DNA of 64,000 nucleotides from Colletes latitarsis (lineage: Eukaryota; Arthropoda; Insecta; Hymenoptera; Colletidae). Shown here piece by piece: positions 27,309-38,057 of this stretch (the first letter of the stretch is position 1; each line of letters begins with the position of its first letter). The stretch covers positions 806,001-870,000 of the forward strand of contig NW_027488379.1 in assembly GCF_051014445.1 (NCBI RefSeq), in the 5' to 3' direction. The notes below the pieces were generated by a model. It saw only the letters and a list, made by a program, of their open reading frames with translations. It ran no database searches and was not told where the DNA came from. Made by a program: the position numbers and the translations under genes.

Positions 27309-30300
27309 TGTTAGGTCTCGGTTAGGACTAGGATTTGCCCTCATCTCGGTCATACTTTCGCATGTTATTCAAACTTGTTGGCCAGATTCTGGGCTTTCAC
27401 TGGTCTGGATCACGTAGTAATGTGGTACCACACTGAAACAGTCCAGTAAACCAGGTTTCGAACAATATTTTAGACGATAACTCATGTTAGGTCTAGGTTA
27501 GGCCTGGGATTAGCCCTCATCAGACTCATACTTTCGCATTCTTCACATACTTGTTGAACAGTTCCTGGGTTTTTTCTGGTTTGAATCACGTAGTAATGTT
27601 GTACCACCATGAAACAGTCGATTAATCCCGGTTTCAATCAATATCTTACAGGATAACGCATGCGAGGTCTAGGTAAGGTCTGGGATTTGCTCTCGTCAGG
27701 CCCATACATTCGCATATTTCTCATTTTCGTTGGCCAGAACCTGGGCTTCCGCTGGTTTGGATCTCGTAGTGATGTGGTACCACAGGGAAGCAGTCAATTA
27801 AACCTGGTCCTGATAAATATTTTAGAGGATAACGCACGTTAGCTCTGGGTTAGGTCTAGGATTTGCCCTCATCGGGCTCATACTTTCGCATATTACTCAT
27901 ACTTGTTGGCTAGATCCTGGGCTTTTTCTGGACTCGATCACGTATTAATGTGGTAACACACTCAAACTGTCAATTAAATCTGGTTTCCGTCAATATTTTA
28001 GAGGATAACACATGTTAGGTCTAGGTTAGGCCAGGGATTTGCCCACATCAGATTCATACTTTCGCATTCTTCACATACTTGTTGAACAGATCCCGGGTTT
28101 ATTCTAGTTTGGATCACGTAGTAATGTGGTACCACACTGATACAGTCCATGAAACCTGGTTTCCATCAATATTTTAGAGGATAACGCATGTTAGCTCTGG
28201 GTTAGGTCTAGGATTTGCCCCTCATCGGGCTCATACTTTCGCATATTACTCATACATGTTGAACAGATCCTGGGTTTCTTCTGGTTTGGATCAGGTAGTA
28301 ATGTGGTACCACACTGAAACAGTCAATTAAACCTGGTTTCGATCAATATTTTAGAGGATAACTCATGCTAGGTCTAGGTTAGGACCGGGATTTGCCCTCA
28401 TCAGACTCATACTTTCGCATTCTTCACATACTTGTTGAACAGATCCTGGGTTTTTTTCTGGTTTGGATCACGTAGTAATGTGGTACCACACTGAAACAGT
28501 CGATTAAACCAGGTTTCGATCAATATTCTTGAGGATAACGCATGTTACGTCTAGGTTAGGCCTGAGATTTTCCCTCATCAGACTCATACTTTCGCATTCT
28601 TCACATACTTGTTGAACAGATCCTGGGTTTTTTCTGGTTTGGATCACGTAGTAATGTGGTACCACACTGAAACAGTCAATTAAACCTGGTTTCGATCAAT
28701 ATTTTAGAGGATAACGCATGTTTGGCCTAGGATAGGTCTGGAATTTGCCCTCATCAGGGTCATACTTTCGCAGTTTTAACATACATGTTGACCTGATCGA
28801 GGGTTTTTTCTGCATTGGATCACGTCGTAAAGTGGTACCGCACTGAAGCAGTCAATTAAACCTGGTCTTGATAAATATTTTAGAGGATAACGCACGTTAG
28901 CTCTGGGTTAGGTCTAGGATTTGCACTCATCGGGCTCATTCTTTCGCATATTACTCATACTTGTTGAACAGATCCCTGGCTTTTTCTGGTTTGGATCACG
29001 TAGTAATGTGGTACCACACTGAAACAGTCCATTAAACCTGGTTTCGAACAATATTTTAGACGATAACTCATGTTAGGTCTAGGTTAGGCCTGGGATTAGC
29101 CCTCATCAGACTCATACTTTCGCATTCTTCACATACTTGTTGAACAGATCCTGGGTTTTTTCTGGTTTGGATCACGTAGTAATGTTGTACCACACTGAAA
29201 CAGCCGATTAATCCCGGTTTCAATCAATATCTTACAGGATAAAGCATGCTAGGTCTAGGTAAGGTCTCGGATTTGCTCTCGTCAGGCCCATACTTTCGCA
29301 TATTTCTCATTTTCGTTGGCCAGAACCTGGGCTTCCACTGGTTTGGATCTCGTAGTAATGTGGTACCACAGGGAAGCAGTCAATTAAACCTGGTCCTGAT
29401 AAATATTTTAGAGGATAACGCACGTTAGCTCTGGGTTAGGTCTAGGATTTGCCCTCATCGGGCTCATACTTTCGCATATTACTCATACTTGTTGGCTAGA
29501 TCCTGGGCTTTTTCTGGACTCGATCACGTATTAACGTGGTAACACACTGAAACTGTCAATTAAATCTGGTTTCCGTCAATATTTTAGAGGAGAACACATG
29601 TTAGGTCTAGGTTAGGCCAGGGATTTGCCCACATCAGATTCATACTTTCGCATTCTTCACATACTTGTTGAACAGATCCTGGGTTTATTCTAGTTTGGAT
29701 CACGTAGTAATGTGGTACCACACTGATACAGTCCATGAAACCTGGTTTCCATTAATATTTTAGAGGATAACGCATGTTAGGTGTCGGTTAGGACTAGGAT
29801 TTGCCCTCATCTGGGTCATACTTTCGCATGTTATTCAAACTTGTTGGCCAGATTCTGGGCTTTCACTGGTCTGGATCACGTAGTAATGTGGTACAACACT
29901 GAAACAGTCCATTAAACCTGGTTTCGATCAATATTTTAGAGAATAATTCATGTTAGGTCTAGGTTAGGTCTGGTATTTGCTCTCATCGGGCTCGTACTTT
30001 CGCATTCTTCACATACTTGTTGAACAGATCCTGGGTTATTTTCTGGTTTGGATCACGTAGTAATGTGGTACCACACTGAAACAGACGATTAAACCTGGTT
30101 TCGATCAATATTCTTGAGGATAACGCATGTTAGGTCTAGGTTAGGCCTGAGATTTTCCCTCATCAGACTCATACTTTCGCATTCTTCACATACTTGTTGA
30201 ACAGATCCTGGGTTTTCTCTGGTTTGGATCACGTAGTAATGTGGTACCACACTGAAACAGTCGATTAATCCCGGTTTCAATCAATATCTTACAGAATAAC

Positions 30301-33300
30301 GCATGCTAGGTCTAGGTAAGGTCTGGGATTTGCTCTCATCAGGCCCATACTTTCGCATATTTCTCATTTTCGTTGGCCAGAACCTGGGCTTCCACTGGTT
30401 TGGATCTCGTAGTAATGTGGTACCACAGTGAAGCAGTCAATTAAACCTGGTCTTGATAAATATTTTAGAGGATAACGCACGTTAGCTCTGGGTTAGGTCT
30501 AGGATTTGCCCTCATCGGGCTCATACTTTCGCATATTACTCATACTTGTTGGCTAGATCCTGGGCTTTTTCTGGACTCGATCACGTATTAATGTGGTAAC
30601 ACACGGAAACTGTCAATTAAATCTGGTTTCCGTCAATATTTTAGAGGATAACACATGTTAGGTCTAGGTTAGGCCAGGGATTTGCCCACATCAGATTCAT
30701 ACTTTCGCATTCTTCACATACTTGTTGAACAGATCCTGGGTTTATTCTAGTTTGGATCACGTAGTAATGTGGTACCACACTGATACAGTCCATGAAACCT
30801 GGTTTCCATCAATATTTTAGAGGATAACGCATGTTAGGTCTCGGTTAGGACTAGGATTTGCCCTCATCTGGGTCATACTTTCGCATGTTATTCAAACTTG
30901 TTGGCCAGATTCTGGGCTTTCACTGGTCTGGATCACGTAGTAATGTGGTACAACACTGAAACAGTCCATTAAACCTGGTTTCGATCAATATTTTAGAGAA
31001 TAATTCATGTTAGGTCTAGGTTAGGTCTGGTATTTGCTCTCATCGGACTCGTACTTTCGCATTCTTCACATACTTGTTGAACAGATCCTGGGTTTTTTTC
31101 TGGTTTGGATCACGTAGTAATGTGGCACCACACTGAAACACACGATTAAACCTGGTTTCGATCAATATTCTTGAGGATAACGCATGTTAGGTCTAGGTTA
31201 GGCCTGAGATTTTCCCTCATCAGACTCATACTTTCGCATTCTTCACATACTTGTTGAACAGATCCTGGGTTTTTTCTGGTTTGGATCACGTAGTAATGTG
31301 GTACCACACTGAAACAGTCGATTAATCCCGGTTTCAATCAATATCTTACAGAATAACGCATGCTAGGTCTAGGTAAGGTCTGGGATTTGCTCTCATCAGG
31401 CCCATACTTTCGCATATTTCTCATTTTCGTTGGCCAGAACCTGGGCATCCACTGGTTTGGATCTCGTAGTAATGTGGTACCACAGTGAAGCAGTCAATTA
31501 AACCTGGCCTTGATAAATATTTTAGAGGATAACGCACGTTAGCTCTGGGTTAGGTCTATGATTTGCACTCATCGGGCTCATACTTTCGCATATTACTCAT
31601 ACTTGTTGAACAGATCCTGGGTTTTTTCTGGTTTGGATCAGGTAGTAATGTGGTACCACACTGAAACAGTCAATTAAACATGGTTTCGATCAATATTTTA
31701 GAGGATAACGCATGTTTGGCCTAGGTTAGGTCTGGAATTTGCCCTCATCAGGGTCATACTTTCGCAGTTTTAACATACATGTTGACCTGATCGAGGGTTT
31801 TTTCTGCATTGGATCACGTCGTAAAGTGGTACCGCACTGAAACAGTCAATTAAACCTGGTTTCGATCAATATTTTATAGGATAACGCAAGTTAGGTCTGG
31901 GACAGGTCTGGGATTTGCACTCATCAGGGTCATCTTTTTGCGTTTTTCACATACTTGTTGAACAGATCCCTGGCTTTTTCTGGTTTGGATCACGTACTAA
32001 TGTGGTACCACACTGAAACAGTCCACTAAACCTGGTTTCGATCAATATTTTAGAGAATAATTCATGTTAGGTCTAGGTTAGGTCTGGTATTTGCTCTCAT
32101 CGGGCTCGTACTTTCGCATATTTCTCATACTTGATGGTCAGATTCTGGGCTTTTTCTGGTTTGGATCACGTAGCAAAGTGGTACCACACTAAAACAGTCG
32201 ATTAAACCTGGTTTCGATCAATATTTTTGAGGATAACGCATGTTAGGTCTAGGTTAGGCCTGGGATTTTCCCTCATCAGACTCATACTTTCGCATTCTTC
32301 ACATACCTGTTGAAGAAATCTTGGGCTTTTTCTGGATTGGATCACGTAGTAATGTGGTACCACACTGAAACAGTCCATTCCACCTGGTTTCGATCAATAT
32401 TTTAGAGAATAATGCATGTTAGGTCTAGGTTAGGCCTGGGATTTGCTCTCATCTGACTCGTACTTTCGCATTCTTCACATACTTGTTGAACAGATCCGGG
32501 TTTTTTTTCTGGTTTGGATCACGTAGTAATGTGGTACCACACTGAAACAGTCGATTAAACCTGGTTTCGATCAATATTTTAGAGGATAACACATGTTTGG
32601 TCTGGGTTAGGTCCAGGATTTGCCCTCATTAGTCTCATACATTCGCATTCTTCACAAACTTGTTGAACAGATCCTGGGTTTTTTCTGGTTTCTATCACAT
32701 AGTAATGTGGACCACACTGAAACAGTCAACTAAACCAGGTATCGATCAATATTTTAGAGGATGACGCAAGTTATGTCTGGGATAGGTCTGGGATTTGCCC
32801 TCATCAGGCTCATACTTTCGCGTTTTCCACATACTTGTTGAAGAGATCCTGGGCTTTTTCTGGATTGGATCACGCAGTAATGTGGTACCACACTGAAACA
32901 GTCCATTAAACCAGGTTTCGATCAATATTCTAGAGGATAACGTAAGTAGGTCTGGGATAGGTCTGGGATTTGCCCACATCAGACACTTACTTTCGCATTC
33001 TTCACTTACTTGTTGAACAGATCCTGGGTTTTTTTCTGGTTTGGATCACGTAGTAATGTGGTACCACACTGAAACAGTCGATTAAACCTGGTTTCGATCA
33101 ATATTCTTGAGGATAACGCATGTTAGGTCTAGGTTAGGCCTGAGATTTTCCCTTATCAGACTCATACTTTCGCATTCTTCCCATACTTGTTGAACAGATC
33201 CTGGGTTTTTTCTGGTTTGGATCACGTAGTAATGTGGTACCACACTGAAACAGTCGATTAATCCCAGTTTCAATCAATATCTTACAGGATAACGCATGCT

Positions 33301-35506
33301 AGGTCTAGGTAAGGTCTGGGATTTGCTCTCGTCAGGCCCATACTTTCGCATATTTCTCATTTTCGTTGGCCAGAACCTGGGCTTCCACTGGTTTGGATCT
33401 CGTAGTAATGTGGTACCACAGTGAAGCAGCCAATTAAACCTAGTCTTGATAAATATTTTAGAGGATAACGCACGTTAGCTCTGGGTTAGGTCTAGGATTT
33501 GCCCTCATCGGGCTCATACTTTCGCATATTACTCATACTTGTTGGCTAGATCCTGGGCTTTTTCTGGACTCGATCACGTATTAATGTGGTAACACACTCA
33601 AACTGTCAATTAAATCTGGTTTCCGTCAATATTTTAGAGGATAACACATGTTAGGTCTAGGTTAGGCCAGGGATTTGCCCACATCAGATTCATACTTTCG
33701 CATTCTTCACATACTTGTTGAACAGATCCCGGGTTTATTCTAGTTTGGATCACGTAGTAATGTGGTACCACACTGATACAGTCCATGAAACCTGGTTTCC
33801 ATCAATATTTTAGAGGATAACGCATGTTAGGTCACGGTTAGGACTAGGATTTGCCCTCATCTGGGTCATACTTTCGCATGTTATTCAAACTTGTTGGCCA
33901 GATTCTGGGCTTTCACTGGTCTGGATCACGTAGTAATGTGGTACCACACTGAAACAGTCCATTAAACCTGGTTTCGAACAATATTTTAGACGATAACTCA
34001 TGTTAGGTCTAGGTTGGGCCTGGGATTTGCCCTCATCAGACTCATACTTTCGCATTCTTCACATACTTGTTGAACAGACCCTGGGTTTTTTCTGGTTTGG
34101 ATCACGTAGTAATGTGGTACCACACTGAAACAGTCGATTAATCCCGGTTTCAATCAATATCTTACAGGATAACGCATGCTAGGTCTAGGTAAGGTCTGGG
34201 ATTTGCTCTCATCAGGCCCATACTTTCGCATTCTTCACATACTTGTTTGACAGATCCTGGGTTTTTTCTGGTTTGGATCACGTAGTAATGTGGTACCACA
34301 CTGAAACAGTCGATTAATCCCGGTTTCAATCAATATCTTACAGGATAACGCATGCTAGGTCTAGGTAAGGTCTGGGATTTGCTCTCATCAGGCCCATACT
34401 TTCGCATATTTCTCATTTTCGTTGGCCAGAACCCCGGCTTCCACTAGTTTGGATCTCGTAGTAATGTGGTACCACTGTTATGCAGTCAATTAAACCTGGT
34501 CTTGATAAATATTTTAGAGGATAACGCACGTTAGCTCTGGGTTAGGTCTAGGATTTGCCCCTCATCGGGCTCATACTTTCGCATATTACTCATACTTGTT
34601 GAACAGATCCTGGGTTTCTTCTGGTTTGGATCAGGTAGTAATGTGGTACCACACTGAAACAGTCAATTAAACCTGGTTTCGATCAATATTTTAGAGGATA
34701 ACGCATGTTAGGTCTAGGTTAGGCCTGAGATTTTCCCTCATCAGACTCATACTTTCGCATTCTTCACATACTTGTTGAACAGATCCTGGGTTTTTTCTGG
34801 TTTGGATCACGTAGTAATGTGGTACCACACTGAAACAGTCGATTAATTCCGGTTTCAATCAATATCTTACAGGATAACGCATGCTAGGTCTAGGTAAGGT
34901 CTGGGATTTGCTCTCATCAGGCCCATACTTTCGCATATTTCTCATTTTCGTTGGCCAGAACCTCGGCTTCCACTAGTTTGGATCTCGTAGTAATGTGGTA
35001 CCACAGTGAAGCAGTCAATTAAACCTGGTCTTGATAAATATTTTAGAGGATAACGCACGTTAGCTCTGGGTTAGGTCTAGGATTTGCCCTCATCGGGCTC
35101 ATACTTTCGCATATTACTCATACTTGTACGCTAGATCCTGGGCTTTTTCTGGACTCGATCACGTATTAATGTGGTAACACACTGAAACTGTCAATTAAAT
35201 CTGGTTTCCGTCAATATTTTAGAGGATAACACATGTTAGGTCTAGGTTAGGCCAGGGATTTGCCCACATCAGATTCATACTTTCGCAATCTTCACATACT
35301 TGTTGAACAGATCCTGGGTTTATTCTAGTTTGGATCACGTAGTAATGTGGTACCACACTGATACAGTCCATGAAACCTGGTTTCCATCAATATTTTAGAG
35401 GATAACGCATGTTAGGTCTCGGTTAGGACTAGGATTTGCCCTCATCTCGGTCATACTTTCGCATGTTATTCAAACTTGTTGGCCAGATTCTGGGCTTTCA
35501 CTGGTC

Positions 35507-36295
35507 TGGATCACGTAGTAATGTGGTACCACACTGAAACAGTCCAGTAAACCAGGTTTCGAACAATATTTTAGACGATAACTCATGTTAGGTCTAGGTT
35601 AGGCCTGGGATTAGCCCTCATCAGACTCATACTTTCGCATTCTTCACATACTTGTTGAACAGTTCCTGGGTTTTTTCTGGTTTGAATCACGTAGTAATGT
35701 TGTACCACCATGAAACAGTCGATTAATCCCGGTTTCAATCAATATCTTACAGGATAACGCATGCGAGGTCTAGGTAAGGTCTGGGATTTGCTCTCGTCAG
35801 GCCCATACATTCGCATATTTCTCATTTTCGTTGGCCAGAACCTGGGCTTCCGCTGGTTTGGATCTCGTAGTGATGTGGTACCACAGGGAAGCAGTCAATT
35901 AAACCTGGTCCTGATAAATATTTTAGAGGATAACGCACGTTAGCTCTGGGTTAGGTCTAGGATTTGCCCTCATCGGGCTCATACTTTCGCATATTACTCA
36001 TACTTGTTGGCTAGATCCTGGGCTTTTTCTGGACTCGATCACGTATTAATGTGGTAACACACTCAAACTGTCAATTAAATCTGGTTTCCGTCAATATTTT
36101 AGAGGATAACACATGTTAGGTCTAGGTTAGGCCAGGGATTTGCCCACATCAGATTAATACTTTCGCATTCTTCACATACTTGTTGAACAGATCCCGGGTT
36201 TATTCTAGTTTGGATCACGTAGTAATGTGGTACCACACTGATACAGTCCATGAAACCTGGTTTCCATCAATATTTTAGAGGATAACGCATGTTAG
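35507..36295 (+). repeat. 4.5-monomer segment, repeated 1,762 bp downstream (copy 1)
   Basis: Matches 37,269-38,057 at an offset of 1,762 bp (10 monomers). Shared markers are gtccagtaaaccagg, gtaccaccatgaaacag and gcatgcgaggtctagg. The edges lie at single mismatches, at 35,506/37,268 and 36,296/38,058. Confidence 0.8.
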
Positions 36296-36402
36296 CTCTG
36301 GGTTAGGTCTAGGATTTGCCCCTCATCGGGCTCATACTTTCGCATATTACTCATACTTGTTGAACAGATCCTGGGTTTCTTCTGGTTTGGATCAGGTAGT
36401 AA

Positions 36403-36414
36403 TGTGGTACCACA
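36403..36414. repeat. Perfect 12-bp palindrome with KpnI site, one per typical monomer
   Basis: The sequence tgtggtaccaca equals its own reverse complement and contains the KpnI site ggtacc. It recurs at the same place in most monomers across all four domains. Exceptions include the gtggtaacacac class in domain II, gtcgtaccacac and gttgtaccacac variants, and gtggaccacac near 22,670 and 32,709. Short dyad symmetries have been reported as enriched in centromeric satellites that lack CENP-B boxes, so this is the best candidate for a functional element in the monomer. No binding protein can be inferred from sequence alone. Confidence 0.85.
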
Positions 36415-36581
36415 CTGAAACAGTCAATTAAACCTGGTTTCGATCAATATTTTAGAGGCTAACGCATGTTAGGTCTAGGTTAGGCCTGAGATTTTCCCTC
36501 ATCAGACTCATACTTTCGCATTCTTCACATACTTGTTGAACAGACCCTGGGTTTTTTCTGGTTTGGATCACGTAGTAATGT
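36406..36581 (+). repeat. Representative 176-bp satellite monomer
   Basis: This copy is close to the consensus and is used here to number the monomer, with position 1 at the first g of ggtacc. Positions 1-20 are the palindrome half and the cactgaaacagtc block. Positions 21-40 are an A/T-rich arm ending in tttcgatc. Positions 41-60 hold aatattttag and aggataacgc. Positions 63-84 are an 11-bp direct repeat. Positions 85-112 are the well-conserved tttgccctcatcag and catactttcgc stretch (here ttttccctcatcag). Positions about 113-150 are the most variable part. Positions 151-176 are tctggtttggatcacg followed by tagtaatgt. The next ggtacc starts at 36,582, giving exactly 176 bp. The monomer has about four CpG sites (in ttcgat, aacgca, ttcgca and cacgta). 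Because 176 is not a multiple of three, any reading frame shifts in each successive monomer. Confidence 0.93.
36468..36489 (+). repeat. 11-bp tandem direct repeat inside the monomer
   Basis: Two adjacent 11-bp units, gttaggtctag and gttaggcctga, lie at monomer positions 63-73 and 74-84. The consensus is gttaggtctag followed by gttaggtctgg. The pair is present in nearly every monomer, and the second unit often reads gttaggcctgg or gataggtctgg. The 165-bp monomer at 57,335-57,499 lacks exactly 11 bp here, showing that the unit can be lost by slippage. The ttagg core resembles the insect telomere repeat, but two copies per 176 bp is weak evidence of any link. Confidence 0.85.
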
Positions 36582-37268
36582 GGTACCACACTGAAACAGT
36601 CGATTAATCCCGGTTTCAATCAATATCTTACAGGATAACGCATGCTAGGTCTAGGTAAGGTCTGGGATTTGCTCTCATCAGGCCCATACTTTCGCATTCT
36701 TCACATACTTGTTGAACAGATCCTGGGTTTTTTCTGGTTTGGATCACGTAGTAATGTGGTACCACACTGAAACAGTCGATTAATCCCGGTTTCAATCAAT
36801 ATCTTACAGGATAACGCATGCTAGGTCTAGGTAAGGTCTGGGATTTGCTCTCATCAGGCCCATACTTTCGCATATTTCTCATTTTCGTTGGCCAGAACCT
36901 CGGCTTCCACTAGTTTGGATCTCGTAGTAATGTGGTACCACAGTTATGCAGTCAATTAAACCTGGTCTTGATAAATATTTTAGAGGATAACGCACGTTAG
37001 CTCTGGGTTAGGTCTAGGATTTGCCCCTCATCGGGCTCATACTTTCGCATATTACTCATACTTGTTGAACAGATCCTGGGTTTCTTCTGGTTTGGATCAG
37101 GTAGTAATGTGGTACCACACTGAAACAGTCAATTAAACCTGGTTTCGATCAATATTTTAGAGGATAACGCATGTTAGGTCTAGGTTAGGCCTGAGATTTT
37201 CCCTCATCAGACTCATACTTTCGCATTCTTCACATACTTGTTGAACAGATCCTGGGTTTTTTCTGGTT

Positions 37269-38057
37269 TGGATCACGTAGTAATGTGGTACCACACTGAA
37301 ACAGTCCAGTAAACCAGGTTTCGAACAATATTTTAGACGATAACTCATGTTAGGTCTAGGTTAGGCCTGGGATTAGCCCTCATCAGACTCATACTTTCGC
37401 ATTCTTCACATACTTGTTGAACAGTTCCTGGGTTTTTTCTGGTTTGAATCACGTAGTAATGTTGTACCACCATGAAACAGTCGATTAATCCCGGTTTCAA
37501 TCAATATCTTACAGGATAACGCATGCGAGGTCTAGGTAAGGTCTGGGATTTGCTCTCGTCAGGCCCATACATTCGCATATTTCTCATTTTCGTTGGCCAG
37601 AACCTGGGCTTCCGCTGGTTTGGATCTCGTAGTGATGTGGTACCACAGGGAAGCAGTCAATTAAACCTGGTCCTGATAAATATTTTAGAGGATAACGCAC
37701 GTTAGCTCTGGGTTAGGTCTAGGATTTGCCCTCATCGGGCTCATACTTTCGCATATTACTCATACTTGTTGGCTAGATCCTGGGCTTTTTCTGGACTCGA
37801 TCACGTATTAATGTGGTAACACACTCAAACTGTCAATTAAATCTGGTTTCCGTCAATATTTTAGAGGATAACACATGTTAGGTCTAGGTTAGGCCAGGGA
37901 TTTGCCCACATCAGATTCATACTTTCGCATTCTTCACATACTTGTTGAACAGATCCCGGGTTTATTCTAGTTTGGATCACGTAGTAATGTGGTACCACAC
38001 TGATACAGTCCATGAAACCTGGTTTCCATCAATATTTTAGAGGATAACGCATGTTAG
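37269..38057 (+). repeat. 4.5-monomer segment, copy 2 of the 1,762-bp spaced pair
   Basis: Near-identical to 35,507-36,295; one difference noticed is agattcatac here against agattaatac there. It is the third occurrence of this segment, since 27,406-28,194 is the equivalent part of the 10.4-kb duplication copy 1. Confidence 0.8.

Larger units (their letters stand above)
17969..28360 (+). repeat. Large tandem duplication, copy 1 (10,392 bp, 59 monomers)
   Basis: This segment is repeated directly after itself. The left edge is fixed by actcatgctaggtctagg at 17,969, which recurs at 28,361 (offset 10,392). After a 353-bp piece missing from copy 2 the offset is 10,039, and it holds until about 25,370/35,409. 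From 27,308/35,409 to 28,360/36,461 the offset is 8,101. The arithmetic closes: 10,392 - 353 - 1,938 = 8,101. At offset 10,039 I noticed only about five base differences over roughly 7 kb, for example 20,974/31,013, 23,403/33,442 and 24,074/34,113. The duplication is therefore recent. Confidence 0.88.
28361..36461 (+). repeat. Large tandem duplication, copy 2 (8,101 bp, two internal deletions)
   Basis: This copy follows copy 1 in phase. At the junction, monomer text reads gatcaatattttagagg then ataactcatgctagg, whereas the native left flank of copy 1 reads gaacaatattttagacg before the same sequence. Relative to copy 1 it lacks the equivalent of about 18,286-18,638 (353 bp, 2 monomers) and 25,371-27,308 (1,938 bp, 11 monomers). 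At its right end it passes into aacgcatgttaggtctagg with gcctgagattttccc, which is taken as the original downstream flank. Confidence 0.87.

Noticed and set aside
17969..36461. Assembly duplication as the explanation for the 10.4-kb repeat
   Set aside because: Not fully excluded, but the copies differ by two clean whole-monomer deletions and several scattered substitutions, which a simple collapse or stutter error would not create.
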